Part shown: positions 28,364-36,696 of the stretch, in pieces
Layout: every line of letters starts with the position of its first letter
Numbering within the stretch: the first letter of the stretch is position 1
Assembly: GCF_900177655.1 (NCBI RefSeq)
Contig: NZ_FXWK01000001.1
Coordinates: 1,550,001 to 1,614,000, forward strand
Direction of reading: 5' to 3'
Length of the DNA stretch: 64,000 nt
Origin: Devosia lucknowensis
Lineage (GTDB): Bacteria; Pseudomonadota; Alphaproteobacteria; Rhizobiales; Devosiaceae
The notes under the pieces: generated by a model
Databases searched by the model: none
What the model was told of the DNA's origin: nothing
What the model saw: the letters and a program-made list of their open reading frames with translations, nothing else
Program-made: the position numbers and the translations under genes

Positions 28364-29265
28364 CCATAAGGCGGCTCGCTTCCCTCATGGTCGCAACCCT
28401 CGTCCTCGCCAGCATCGGCGTGATCGCGGTCGAGGTCTGGCCGATCTCCCCTGCCCGCCCGGTCACGTCGCCCTCCGGCGACGCGAAACGTGGCGCCTAT
28501 CTGGCCCGGCTCTCCGGTTGCATTACCTGCCATACCCAAGCCGGTGCCACGCCGCTGTCGGGCGGCGCCGCGTTGGTGTCGCGCTTCGGATCGTTCTATG
28601 CGCCCAATATCACCGCCGATCCCGACGAGGGCATCGGAAACTGGAGCTTCGAGCAGTTCGCCCGAGCCGTCCGCGAAGGGGTCTCGCCTGCCGGCGATCC
28701 CTACTATCCGGCATTCCCCTACGAGTTCTACGCCACCCTCACCGACCAGGACGTGGCAGACCTCTGGTCGGCGATCGCGGCGGCGCCCGCCGACACCACC
28801 CCGTCGCGCCCCCACGACGTCGGCTTTCCATTCAACGTGCGTGGCGGCATCAAGCTGTGGCGGACATTCTTCGAGAAGCCTGTAGCCTATGAGCCAGATC
28901 CCACCCGAACGTCGCAATGGAACCGGGGGCGCTACCTGGTCTGGGGGCCGGCGCACTGCGCCGCATGCCACGCGCCTCGGAGCGCCATGGGCGGGCTACC
29001 GGAATCCCAGGAGCTGACCGGCGATCCCGCGATGCAGGACGGCGACGCCGCCCCACCGCTGACGGCTCGCGATCTCACTGCCCGTGGCTACACCAAGGCA
29101 GCGCTGGTCGACGCGTTGAGAACCGGGGTGACGCCGGACGGCGACGTGTTCGGCGGCTCGATGGCGGAGGTCGTCCACGGCAGCACCAAGTACCTGCTGA
29201 CGACGCACCTGGAAGATATAGCCACCTACCTGCTCGACCTAGGACAGGAAAGGAGTGCGCAATGA
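28360..29265 (+). CDS. Diheme c-type cytochrome
   Basis: 301 residues with an N-terminal hydrophobic anchor or signal ('LMVATLVLASIGVIAVEVW') and two CxxCH heme sites: 'GCITCHTQAG' near residue 56 and 'HCAACHAPRS' near residue 200. The layout resembles the cytochrome subunits of periplasmic dehydrogenases (gluconate/alcohol type), but no dehydrogenase lies next to it. The ATG at 28360 overlaps the cytochrome c' stop (ATGA), so both are one operon. Confidence 0.85.
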   Translation: MTIRRLASLMVATLVLASIGVIAVEVWPISPARPVTSPSGDAKRGAYLARLSGCITCHTQAGATPLSGGAALVSRFGSFYAPNITADPDEGIGNWSFEQFARAVREGVSPAGDPYYPAFPYEFYATLTDQDVADLWSAIAAAPADTTPSRPHDVGFPFNVRGGIKLWRTFFEKPVAYEPDPTRTSQWNRGRYLVWGPAHCAACHAPRSAMGGLPESQELTGDPAMQDGDAAPPLTARDLTARGYTKAALVDALRTGVTPDGDVFGGSMAEVVHGSTKYLLTTHLEDIATYLLDLGQERSAQ

Positions 29266-29681
29266 GGATGTTTGTTGGAACGTCGGCCTCCTGGCGGGGT
29301 TTAGCGGGCATGGTTCGAAGCTCGACATTGCTTGCCCTGCGGATGCGCGTGCGGTTGGTGCTGATGGTGATGGTGGCGGTTGCCGCCAGCATGACGCTGC
29401 ACCACGGCGCCATGGCTTCGGGTCCGGTACTGTCGACATCCCACGCTTCCCATGAACATCACCATGGCGATGATTGCCATGGCGACTGCTCCGGCGGCGT
29501 CCACTCGATGCCGATGTGCTGCGGCATGGGTCTATGTCTTTCCGGGCTTCCGGTATCGCCACAGGCTTCGCTGCGGATGGCACCGGTTTCGGTGAAAGTG
29601 CCGGAGCCCGACATGACCGATCCGCGATGGCCGATCGACCGGATCGATCGTCCGCCCAAGCCACTCCTCGATCGTGCCTGA
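29262..29681 (+). CDS. Small membrane or secreted His/Cys/Met-rich protein
   Basis: 139 residues. A hydrophobic segment 'LVLMVMVAVAASMTLHHGAMA' could be an anchor or signal, followed by a metal-ligand-rich stretch ('SHEHHHGDDCHGDCSGG', 'MPMCCGMGLC'). This composition points to metal binding. The start overlaps the previous stop by 4 bp and has an AGGAAAGGAG ribosome site. It may resemble CopL/DUF2946-type copper proteins, but I am not sure. Confidence 0.65.
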   Translation: MRMFVGTSASWRGLAGMVRSSTLLALRMRVRLVLMVMVAVAASMTLHHGAMASGPVLSTSHASHEHHHGDDCHGDCSGGVHSMPMCCGMGLCLSGLPVSPQASLRMAPVSVKVPEPDMTDPRWPIDRIDRPPKPLLDRA

Positions 29682-29714
29682 CCTTTCTCAATCCATCGAT
29701 CAAGGAAATCGAAA

Positions 29715-30176
29715 ATGAACCTCTTCAAGACCTCGCTTCTCGTCTCGACCTTCATCGTCGCCGCCGCGGCTCCGGCTTTCGCCCAGGACGCCATGGCGGG
29801 CCATGACATGTCCGCCATGGGCGGCGCCGAAAACTCGGTCGAGCTGCCCGAGATCTGCAAGTCGGCCAAAGGCATGGCCGGCGACATGGCCATGGGCATG
29901 GACCACGAGATGGACCAGGCCCACATGGACCTGATGGCCGGCATGGACGAGACCAACAAGCAGATGATGGACGCCATGATGATCGAGGACATCGATGTGG
30001 CATTCGTCTGCGCGATGATCCCGCACCACCAGGGCGCCATCAACATGGCCAAGGCCGAGCTCGCCCATGGCGACAACCAGTGGGCCAAGGACATGGCGCA
30101 GAAGGTGATCGACGCCCAGGAGCAAGAAATCGCCGACATGATCGCCTGGCTCGAAGGCGAAGGCGCCGACGAGTAG
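29715..30176 (+). CDS. Secreted DUF305 protein
   Basis: 153 residues with a clear signal peptide ('TSLLVSTFIVAAAAPAFAQD'), then a Met/His-rich linker and a DUF305 domain containing 'VCAMIPHHQGAINMAKAEL' and 'QEQEIADMIAWLEGE'. Probably a periplasmic metal-binding protein. It is the second DUF305 gene of this cluster; the first (25566-26081) is membrane-bound. It follows the previous gene by 33 bp. Confidence 0.9.
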   Translation: MNLFKTSLLVSTFIVAAAAPAFAQDAMAGHDMSAMGGAENSVELPEICKSAKGMAGDMAMGMDHEMDQAHMDLMAGMDETNKQMMDAMMIEDIDVAFVCAMIPHHQGAINMAKAELAHGDNQWAKDMAQKVIDAQEQEIADMIAWLEGEGADE

Positions 30177-30268
30177 TCCGACGATCGGGGGACGCGCCAT
30201 GGCGCGTTCCCCACCCCCTTCAGCTTCCCGAAATCATTGACTGTTAAGGTTCAACGCGGGAGACGATC

Positions 30269-30589
30269 TTGCTGAACGACCTCAAAATCCTTGCGACCGA
30301 TTTCATGCACCTCAGCCGGGATGCACTGCACATCCATCTCGGCCTTGCCATCTACGTGATCGCGATCCTCGTCTTCAGGCGCGGTCCGGCAAGCATCCTG
30401 CCATGGTTGGCGGTGTTGGGGTTCGAACTGGTCAACGAGGCTCTCGACCTGTTCCACGAAGTCGACCTCAGCGGCGCGATCGTCGACGTGGTCAATACCA
30501 TGTTCTGGCCGACCGTCGCCCTGGTCGTGGCGCGGCTGCATCTTCGCCATCGGCGGTCGAGCACGGTCGGTCGCACCGATACGCCCTGA
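30269..30589 (+). CDS. Small integral membrane protein
   Basis: 106 residues with three probable membrane helices ('HLGLAIYVIAILVF', 'ILPWLAVLGFELVNEAL', 'VNTMFWPTVALVVARL') and His/Arg-rich ends. The start is a TTG at 30269 behind GGGAGA. No family was recognised. It converges with the c-type cytochrome gene, one base apart. Confidence 0.6.
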   Translation: MLNDLKILATDFMHLSRDALHIHLGLAIYVIAILVFRRGPASILPWLAVLGFELVNEALDLFHEVDLSGAIVDVVNTMFWPTVALVVARLHLRHRRSSTVGRTDTP

Positions 30590-30590
30590 A

Positions 30591-30986
30591 CTATTGCGAC
30601 CGCTGCGCCTGTGACTCGCGCTCCCGATCCGGCCAGGTGCTCTTGATGTAGTCGAGCACGGCGCGGATCTCGTCGTCGGTCATGGTCGAGCCGAAGGCCG
30701 GCATGTCCGTCTCGTAACCGGGCGCGATGACCGCCAAGCCTTCCTTGACGATCCGGAACAATTGCTCGTCCGAATGATGCCAGGTGTGCCCGGTCTCGTC
30801 GTGCGGCGGCGCCGGCAGCCTGCCGTTGGGAAGCCGGACCATCCAGTCCGGCTGTCCCTCGAGTTCGACGCCGTGGCAGCTGGAGCAGTTATCCAGATAG
30901 AGGGCTTCTCCATCATGCCCCGCGCCTGTCGCCGCGGTTCCGGTCAGCATCGCCACCAGGATCGCTGCGCAACGTGTAAGGCGCAT
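30591..30986 (-). CDS. Small c-type cytochrome
   Basis: 131 residues, signal peptide ('CAAILVAMLTGTAATGA') then a class I cytochrome c: heme motif CSSCH in 'YLDNCSSCHGVELEG' and an axial-Met candidate in 'YETDMPAFGSTMTDDEI'. A periplasmic electron carrier. Its ATG overlaps the stop of the CopZ-like gene (TGATG), so the two are coupled. Confidence 0.88.
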   Translation of the reverse strand: MRLTRCAAILVAMLTGTAATGAGHDGEALYLDNCSSCHGVELEGQPDWMVRLPNGRLPAPPHDETGHTWHHSDEQLFRIVKEGLAVIAPGYETDMPAFGSTMTDDEIRAVLDYIKSTWPDRERESQAQRSQ

Positions 30987-31189
30987 CAGCGGCCCTGGAC
31001 TGCACCGGTATAACCGGCTTCACCGATGGCGGTCGCGAACGCCTCGGCAGTCTTATCGCTGCGGATCTCGACGGCGCGGTTGGCAACGTCGATCTTGACG
31101 TCGGCCTGACCGTCCACCGATTTGATCGCCTTCTCCACCGTCGCCGCGCAATGGCCGCAGGTCATGTCTTCGACTTTGAAACTGTGCAT
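30986..31189 (-). CDS. copZ: CopZ-like heavy-metal-associated (HMA) protein
   Basis: 67 residues, the size of a free-standing HMA domain. The metal-binding loop is 'DMTCGHCAATVEKA' with the CxxC pair; the ferredoxin-like fold is complete through 'AIGEAGYTGAV'. It would bind and shuttle Cu(I) in the cytosol. It heads a two-gene unit with a c-type cytochrome and is divergent from arsR. Confidence 0.9.
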   Translation of the reverse strand: MHSFKVEDMTCGHCAATVEKAIKSVDGQADVKIDVANRAVEIRSDKTAEAFATAIGEAGYTGAVQGR

Positions 31190-31256
31190 GGGAATTCCTC
31201 TTCGAAAACTCGATCATGAGGGTTCCCACGGTGGCAAGGTCAAGGGCAATCCCGGC

Positions 31257-31294
31257 TTGACTAGAATTCTCCATATCGGTAATTCTGGATATAT
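31257..31294 (+). promoter_or_regulatory. ars promoter and ArsR operator
   Basis: TTGACT (31257-31262), 17-bp spacer, TAATTC (31280-31285). The imperfect inverted repeat CCATATC...GGATATATGG (31271-31296) covers the -10 and is the likely ArsR site. Predicted transcription start falls at or next to the arsR ATG (31293), implying a leaderless or nearly leaderless mRNA. Confidence 0.7.
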
Positions 31295-31655
31295 GGAATC
31301 AAATGACGCCATCGAAGTGTTCGCCGCCTTGTCCCAGGCCACCCGGCTCGACACGTTCAAATTGCTGATGCAGAACGAACCGGAAGGACTGCCTGCCGGC
31401 GAGATCGCGCGCTGTCTCGGAGTGCCTCAGAACACCATGTCCTCGCACCTCGCCATCCTTGCCCGCGCCGGATTGATCGCGTCGGAGCGCCATAGCCGTT
31501 CCATCGTCTACCGCGCCGTCGTCGACCGAGTACGCGAGATCGCGAGCTTCCTCGTACAGGACTGCTGCGGCGGGCGCCCGGAACTCTGCGAGCCACTCGT
31601 TGCCGAATTCACCCCATGCTGCAACGCCCCGCTGGAGACAAGGAATGTCTGCTGA
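31293..31655 (+). CDS. arsR: ArsR family arsenic-responsive repressor
   Basis: 120 residues with the ArsR winged HTH ('LPAGEIARCLGVPQNTMSSHLAIL', 'RAGLIASERHSRSIVYR'). A C-terminal cysteine cluster (Cys91, Cys92, Cys99 in 'DCCGGRPELC', plus 'PCCNAP') would bind As(III), a C-terminal sensor layout common in alphaproteobacterial ArsR. It represses the ars operon. The ATG lies right at the predicted transcription start. Its end overlaps the next gene by 11 bp. Confidence 0.93.
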   Translation: MESNDAIEVFAALSQATRLDTFKLLMQNEPEGLPAGEIARCLGVPQNTMSSHLAILARAGLIASERHSRSIVYRAVVDRVREIASFLVQDCCGGRPELCEPLVAEFTPCCNAPLETRNVC

Positions 31656-32175
31656 TCGCGTCTACAACGTCCTGTTTCTGTGCACGGGCAACTCGGCACG
31701 CTCCATAATGGGCGAGGCGATCCTCAACCATGTCGGCGAAGGTCGTTTTCGCGCATTCTCAGCCGGTTCGACACCCAAAGGAGCGGTGCACCCGCTCACG
31801 CTGGACACCTTGGGCAAAGCCGGCATTTCAATTGATGGACTGCGCTCCAAGGCATGGGACGAGTTTGCTGCCCCTGGGTCGCGCGGAATGGATTTCATCT
31901 TCACGGTCTGCGACAACGCCGCCGGAGAAGCTTGCCCGATATGGGACGGACAACCGATGACCGCCCACTGGGGCATCGAGGATCCGGCTGCTGTCGAGGG
32001 ATCCGAATTCAAGCAGCGCGCGGCCTTCGAGGATGCCATGCGGTTCCTTCGCAACAGGATCGGCGCCTTCATCAACCTGCCGCTCGCCACCATCGACCGA
32101 ATGGCCTTGAACTCGAAGCTCGAGGGCATCGGCGCGATGGACGGCACCACCACTAGATCGTCGAACGTAGCATGA
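31645..32175 (+). CDS. arsC: Arsenate reductase, low-molecular-weight phosphatase type
   Basis: 176 residues. The P-loop 'LFLCTGNSARSIMGEAI' (C-x5-R) is at the N-terminus, as in LMW protein tyrosine phosphatase-type ArsC. It reduces As(V) to As(III) with thioredoxin or glutathione. The catalytic Asp region ('EDPAAVEG') is present. The start (ATG 31645 after AAGGA) lies inside the end of arsR, so the two are coupled. It is distinct from the glutaredoxin-type ArsC later in the operon. Confidence 0.93.
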   Translation: MSADRVYNVLFLCTGNSARSIMGEAILNHVGEGRFRAFSAGSTPKGAVHPLTLDTLGKAGISIDGLRSKAWDEFAAPGSRGMDFIFTVCDNAAGEACPIWDGQPMTAHWGIEDPAAVEGSEFKQRAAFEDAMRFLRNRIGAFINLPLATIDRMALNSKLEGIGAMDGTTTRSSNVA

Positions 32176-32597
32176 TCCGTTCGTTGCCGATCCCAGGCAG
32201 TGACGGGAACTTCGTTGCGGCCCTTTCCAGCGCAAAGCTTCCGGTCGACGATGTCGGCGAGGCTGGACGGTCGTTCTTCCGGTTCGAGAAGGACGGGTGC
32301 CTCCTCGGCTATGGCGGTTTCGAACTCTACGACAGGGATGCCCTGCTACGGTCCATAGTCGTGCCCGAGGAGAGCCGTGGAGCCGGCGCAGGCCGCATGG
32401 TTGCAGAGGGGATGCTTCGTGAGATCGGCAACGCCGGCGGCAAGCGGGTCTACCTGTTGACCACGTCTGCTGCGACGTTCTTCGAGCATCTCGGCTTCGT
32501 CCTGACCGATCGTGCGGATGCTCCGGCAACGATCCTCGGCACCCGGCAGGCCTCCTCCATCTGCTCCAGCGCCACTCTGCTTTCACGCGACGTCTAG
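32172..32597 (+). CDS. arsN2: ArsN2-like GNAT acetyltransferase
   Basis: 141 residues, GNAT fold: 'LLRSIVVPEESRGAGAGRMVAEGML' contains the acetyl-CoA pyrophosphate loop (R-G-A-G-A-G) and 'AATFFEHLGFVLTDR' the terminal motif. ArsN2-type proteins occur in ars operons; the related ArsN1 acetylates organoarsenical antibiotics. The ATG overlaps the arsC stop by 4 bp. The name rests on context plus fold. Confidence 0.85.
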   Translation: MIRSLPIPGSDGNFVAALSSAKLPVDDVGEAGRSFFRFEKDGCLLGYGGFELYDRDALLRSIVVPEESRGAGAGRMVAEGMLREIGNAGGKRVYLLTTSAATFFEHLGFVLTDRADAPATILGTRQASSICSSATLLSRDV

Positions 32598-32604
32598 GTC
32601 TGCC

Positions 32605-33666
32605 ATGTCCATCTTCGAACGCTACCTGACCCTGTGGGTCGCCATCTGCATCGTCGTCGGCGTCGCCGCCGGTCACTTTTTCCCCGGCGTCTTCCAGAGC
32701 ATTGGAAGTCTCGAGTTCGCTCAAGTGAACCTACCGATGGCGGTGCTCATCTGGCTGATGATCATCCCGATGCTGGTCCGCATCGACTTCATGAGCCTGA
32801 GCCAGGTGGGAGCCTATTGGCGGGGCATCGGCGTCACGGTGTTCATCAACTGGGCTATCAAACCCTTCTCTATGGCGCTCTTGGGGTGGCTCTTCATCGG
32901 TTGGCTGTTCCGCCCCTTGCTCCCCGAAGCCCAGATCGACAGCTACATCGCCGGCCTGATCATTCTTGCCGCGGCTCCGTGCACGGCAATGGTATTCGTC
33001 TGGTCGAACCTGGTGCGGGGCGAGCCGCACTTCACCCTGAGCCAGGTGGCCTTGAACGACGCAATCATGGTCGTCGCCTTCGCGCCCATCGTCGGGCTGC
33101 TGCTGGGCCTTTCGGCCATCACCGTTCCCTGGGACACGCTGCTGCTGTCGGTCGGCCTCTATATCCTCGTTCCGGTGATCGCGGCGCAGGTCTATCGCCG
33201 CTGGCTGCTATCCCATGGCGGCATCGACGCAATGAACCGCGTGCTGGCAGTCCTGCAGCCCATATCGATCGCCTCGCTGCTGGTGACGCTGGTGATGCTT
33301 TTCGGCTTCCAGGGCGAGCAGATCATCGCCCAGCCCACGGTCATCCTGCTCCTGGCCGTGCCGATCCTCATCCAAGTCTACTTCAATTCCGGCCTCGCCT
33401 ATCTCCTGAACAGGGTTTCGGGAGAGCAGCACTGCGTCGCCGGACCTTCGGCACTGATCGGGGCATCCAACTTCTTCGAGCTCGCCGTTGCCGCCGCCAT
33501 CGCCCTCTTCGGCTTCAACTCCGGTGCCGCGCTGGCCACCGTCGTCGGCGTGCTGGTGGAAGTGCCGGTCATGCTGTCGGTGGTCTGGATCGTGAACCGA
33601 ACCAAGGGCTGGTACGACAAGGGTGACGCCGTGCGCCGAAACACCGAAGCTAGGGCAACGCCATGA
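32605..33666 (+). CDS. acr3: Arsenite efflux permease, ACR3 type
   Basis: 353 residues with ten hydrophobic segments. Conserved ACR3 features are visible: 'LIWLMIIPMLVRIDF' in the N-terminal half and the Cys of 'LAAAPCTAMVFVWSNL', which is required for arsenite transport in characterised Acr3, plus 'GPSALIGASNFFELAVA'. It exports As(III) across the inner membrane using the proton motive force. ATG 32605 was chosen because earlier in-frame residues overlap arsN2. It overlaps the next gene by 4 bp. Confidence 0.95.
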   Translation: MSIFERYLTLWVAICIVVGVAAGHFFPGVFQSIGSLEFAQVNLPMAVLIWLMIIPMLVRIDFMSLSQVGAYWRGIGVTVFINWAIKPFSMALLGWLFIGWLFRPLLPEAQIDSYIAGLIILAAAPCTAMVFVWSNLVRGEPHFTLSQVALNDAIMVVAFAPIVGLLLGLSAITVPWDTLLLSVGLYILVPVIAAQVYRRWLLSHGGIDAMNRVLAVLQPISIASLLVTLVMLFGFQGEQIIAQPTVILLLAVPILIQVYFNSGLAYLLNRVSGEQHCVAGPSALIGASNFFELAVAAAIALFGFNSGAALATVVGVLVEVPVMLSVVWIVNRTKGWYDKGDAVRRNTEARATP

Positions 33667-34085
33667 CCGTCATCATCTACCACAACCCCGACTGCGGCAC
33701 CTCGCGCAACACGCTGGCCATGATCCGGCAATCGGGGGTCGAGCCGACCATCGTCGAATACCTCAAAACCCCACCGAGCCGGGATCGGATCGCCAAGCTG
33801 GTGCGAAGCGCCGGCATCTCGCTTCGCGCGGCCCTAAGGCAAAAGGAAACACCCTTCACCGAACTCGGTCTGGCCGATGTTTCCCTGTCCGACGAGGCGC
33901 TGCTCGACGCCATCGGCACCTATCCGATCCTGTTGAACCGGCCCTTCGTCGTGACGCCGATCGGCACCCGACTATGTCGGCCGTCCGAGGTGGTGCTCGA
34001 CATCCTCGAGAACCCCGACATCGGACCTTTCACCAAGGAAGACGGCGAGGTCGTCATCGATGCCGAGGGTAAGCGTATTGTCTGA
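33663..34085 (+). CDS. arsC: Arsenate reductase, glutaredoxin type
   Basis: 140 residues. Active-site '[16 protein letters not shown]' with the catalytic Cys of ArsC/Spx-fold enzymes, followed by the arsenate-binding Arg region '[21 protein letters not shown]'. It uses glutathione/glutaredoxin to reduce arsenate. Two unrelated arsenate reductases in one operon give flexibility in the electron donor. It starts inside the acr3 stop (ATGA). Confidence 0.95.
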   Translation: MTVIIYHNPDCGTSRNTLAMIRQSGVEPTIVEYLKTPPSRDRIAKLVRSAGISLRAALRQKETPFTELGLADVSLSDEALLDAIGTYPILLNRPFVVTPIGTRLCRPSEVVLDILENPDIGPFTKEDGEVVIDAEGKRIV

Positions 34086-34785
34086 TCTGCCCAATGTCGT
34101 GGGTGATGTTTTCGAGACCCCGGATTTCGCTCGTTTGACCCCACCTGTCCTCGATCACAAGCCGCGCATCCTGATGCTCTACGGCTCGTTGCGCGACCGG
34201 TCGTATTCGCGCTTCCTGACCTTCGAGGCGCAAAGGTTGCTCGAGGCCTTCGGCGCCGAAGTCCGGATCTATCACGCCAACGGCCTGCCGCTGCCGAACG
34301 ACGCCCCCGACACCCACCCCAAGGTTCAAGAGCTGCGCGAAGCCATGCTTTGGTCAGAGGGCCAAGTGTGGACCTCGCCAGAACGACACGGCGCCATGTC
34401 CGCGGTCTTAAAATCCCAGATCGACTGGATACCCTTACCCGGCGGCGCGATCAGACCGACCCAGGGTCGAACCCTGGCAGTCATGCAAGTCTCAGGCGGA
34501 TCGCAGTCGTTCAATGCGGTAAACCAGATGCGCATCCTTGGTCGCTGGATGCGCATGGTCACCATCCCGAACCAGAGCTCGGTGGCCAAGGCGTTTCAGG
34601 AGTTCGACGAAGCCGGGCGGATGAAGCCGTCCAGCTATTACGATCGCGTGGTCGACGTCATGGAAGAGTTGGTGAAGTTCACGCTCGTCAACCGTGGTAT
34701 CGCCAGCTGCCTCACCAGCCGTTACAGCGAGCGCAAGGAAGGTATCGCCAAGCTTGACGCGAGCGTCGCGTCGAGAGCGAGTTAG
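34060..34785 (+). CDS. arsH: ArsH, NADPH-dependent FMN oxidoreductase
   Basis: 241 residues, flavodoxin-like. The FMN-binding '[20 protein letters not shown]' and '[21 protein letters not shown]' are ArsH hallmarks. ArsH oxidises trivalent organoarsenicals or handles quinones and gives extra arsenic resistance. The annotated ATG overlaps arsC by 26 bp; a TTG at 34078 preceded by GAGGG is an equally likely start and would shorten it by six residues. Last gene of the ars operon. Confidence 0.93.
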   Translation: MPRVSVLSDLPNVVGDVFETPDFARLTPPVLDHKPRILMLYGSLRDRSYSRFLTFEAQRLLEAFGAEVRIYHANGLPLPNDAPDTHPKVQELREAMLWSEGQVWTSPERHGAMSAVLKSQIDWIPLPGGAIRPTQGRTLAVMQVSGGSQSFNAVNQMRILGRWMRMVTIPNQSSVAKAFQEFDEAGRMKPSSYYDRVVDVMEELVKFTLVNRGIASCLTSRYSERKEGIAKLDASVASRAS

Positions 34786-34798
34786 CTATCGATAGCGG

Positions 34799-35054
34799 TC
34801 AAACACGGCATCGGCAGACCTTCGCAGCAGTCGATGCCGTGTCGGCCCCTCCCATGCCGTACCCAAGCGCCTGGACCTTCGAGACGATCGCGGTTGCGTC
34901 AAAGCCTTCGCCGGATCTAACGGTCATGGTGCCGCCCGATAGCGACACGCCGACATAAGCAACGCCGGGCAGGCGATTGACCGCGTTCTCGATGACAATG
35001 ACGCAGTCCTCGCACCCCATCCCGGAAACCGAATAGGTTGCCCGGGCCGGTCAT
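34799..35054 (-). pseudogene. HMA (CopZ-like) metal-binding protein, probably frameshifted near its start
   Basis: From ATG 35020 the frame gives 73 residues with the metal site 'MGCEDCVIVIENAVNRL' and a fairly complete HMA domain, but the first beta-strand lies upstream of this ATG. Translating upstream gives '..ARATYSVSG' before that Met, then an in-frame stop. A perfectly placed ATG (35054, overlapping the L,D-transpeptidase stop as ATGA) is one base out of frame. Removing one G in the ACCGGCCCGGG stretch would make a normal coupled HMA protein. Either a real frameshift or a sequencing error. Confidence 0.65.
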
Positions 35055-36298
35055 GCTTCGAAGGTAACCTTCCCGGCCATGTCGAACTCGTAGACGTCGT
35101 CGCGGAAACTGACTACGCCATTCCGGTTCGCCCAGGCAGAAATGTAGGTCGTGTGGATCTCGGGCGGACTCTGGACGTCGACATCGGTACGCTCGCCGTT
35201 GGCGAAGACGTTGCCGATCTCCGTCGGCCCCCAGGCGGCGTTGTCGCGCAGGACCCAGCCGACGAAATCCTGCACCTGATCCACGCGCACGCAGCCCGAG
35301 GAATAGAAACGCGCATTGTCGCCGAACAAGCCCTTGGTCGGAGTGTCGTGCAGATACACCGCATGCGGATTGTGGAAGTTGATCTTGACGTTCCCCATCG
35401 AGTTGAGCGGTCCGGGATCCTGCCGGAAGCGATAGTTCACGGCTTCCTCGGTCTGCCAGTTGATCGAGCTGGGCTGGATCTCCTGGCCGTTGCCGTCGAG
35501 TATCCTGATCTTCTGCTCGGTGAGATAGTTCGGGTTCTCGTTCATGTACTTGATGAGATCGCGGCGGATGATCGAGACCGGCACGTTCCAGTACGGGTTG
35601 AAGTTGATCTGATGTATTCGGCTCTTGAGGATCGGCGTCTGCCGGTCGATGCGACCGACCACTGCCGTATGCCGCTTTACCACCATGCCGTTCTCAACCG
35701 TCTCGATGAAGGCGGCTGGAATGTTGACGACCACGTAGCGGTTCGCCAGCGCCGGCGCCATGTTCTGGACGCGCAGAAGATTGAGGCGCAGTTGGTGGAG
35801 GCGGGTTTCCGCCGGAACGTTGAGGGTGTACCAGGTGGCCTCGTCGACCTGCCCGGTGACCTGCAGGCCGTGCCGGGCCTGGAAGTGTCTCAACGCGGCA
35901 TCGGTCGCCGCATCGAAGGTGCCGTCGACGTTCTCTACCATGGGCATGTCGGACGAGGACAGCAGCCGACGCTTGAGCTGCACCACTCCTTCGCGGGCCA
36001 TCCCCATGCTCAGCCCGTAAGTCTCCTGAGGCACCTGCTCCCACCCGCCAGCGTTGACGAAGGGTTCGTACTGGCCGATCGCCAGCTGAAGGTTGTTGGC
36101 GGTGTCGTAGCTGAGGATGGGTTCGACCGTGTCGATCGACGCAATCGCCGCGGCGCTGTTGGCCTCCCGCTCGGCGTCGGTCAACGACTGGTTCCGGTTC
36201 ATCATGTCCCAGAGCGACTGCGCCCGGGCGGGTTGCATCATAGGCAACGTAAGGGCTGCGCTCATGGGCAGCAGTCGAAGGAAATCACGTCTCTTCAT
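35051..36298 (-). CDS. L,D-transpeptidase (YkuD) with peptidoglycan-binding domain
   Basis: 415 residues. A twin-Arg-like signal 'MKRRDFLRLLPMSAALTLP' directs export. Residues ~95-150 form a PG_binding_1 domain ('VENVDGTFDAATDAALRHFQ'). The YkuD catalytic region is near residues 310-345: His in 'VYLHDTPTKGLFG' and the nucleophile Cys in 'FYSSGCVRVDQV'. It forms 3-3 crosslinks or attaches proteins to peptidoglycan in the periplasm. Its presence in a metal island suggests wall remodelling under metal stress. A second YkuD protein occurs at 42823. Confidence 0.92.
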   Translation of the reverse strand: MKRRDFLRLLPMSAALTLPMMQPARAQSLWDMMNRNQSLTDAEREANSAAAIASIDTVEPILSYDTANNLQLAIGQYEPFVNAGGWEQVPQETYGLSMGMAREGVVQLKRRLLSSSDMPMVENVDGTFDAATDAALRHFQARHGLQVTGQVDEATWYTLNVPAETRLHQLRLNLLRVQNMAPALANRYVVVNIPAAFIETVENGMVVKRHTAVVGRIDRQTPILKSRIHQINFNPYWNVPVSIIRRDLIKYMNENPNYLTEQKIRILDGNGQEIQPSSINWQTEEAVNYRFRQDPGPLNSMGNVKINFHNPHAVYLHDTPTKGLFGDNARFYSSGCVRVDQVQDFVGWVLRDNAAWGPTEIGNVFANGERTDVDVQSPPEIHTTYISAWANRNGVVSFRDDVYEFDMAGKVTFEA

Positions 36299-36372
36299 CG
36301 TTCTGATCCTTGAAAGGCATGGCGGGCCGACCGACCGCGAGGCGGCGGGAACGGCATCGTCTTGGTCGAGGA

Positions 36373-36696
36373 TCAGGCTAGGCGGGGCGGTCGGAAATGC
36401 TTCGAAAAGAGATCGAGGGAGGTCGAGACGTCGTCGGAAACCGACCCGGCGATCGGCGCTGCAACGGCCTCGAAGGCCGCGGTGAAATCCGGCGCCGGAA
36501 TACCGAACGCCAAAGTGCAGCAGCTCGGGGCATGCAGTGGGTGGCTTACGTCGTGTTCCGAGGTAATCTCGCTCGCATGTGCGTGCGCAGGATCCTCGGC
36601 AAGGCCGAACGCCGCCGCCTGATGCACCGACATCATCAGTGCGATCACGCCGAACAAGACGGGCAGCAAAAGCCTATGGCGCAGCTCGTAGATCAT
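36373..36696 (-). CDS. Small secreted hypothetical protein
   Basis: 107 residues with an N-terminal hydrophobic signal ('LLLPVLFGVIALMMSVHQAAAF') and a His-containing mature part ('DPAHAHASEITSEHDVSHPLH', then 'SCC'). It looks like the other small His/Cys periplasmic proteins of this region. It lies 75 bp upstream of the L,D-transpeptidase and may share its transcript. No family was recognised. Confidence 0.55.
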   Translation of the reverse strand: MIYELRHRLLLPVLFGVIALMMSVHQAAAFGLAEDPAHAHASEITSEHDVSHPLHAPSCCTLAFGIPAPDFTAAFEAVAAPIAGSVSDDVSTSLDLFSKHFRPPRLA

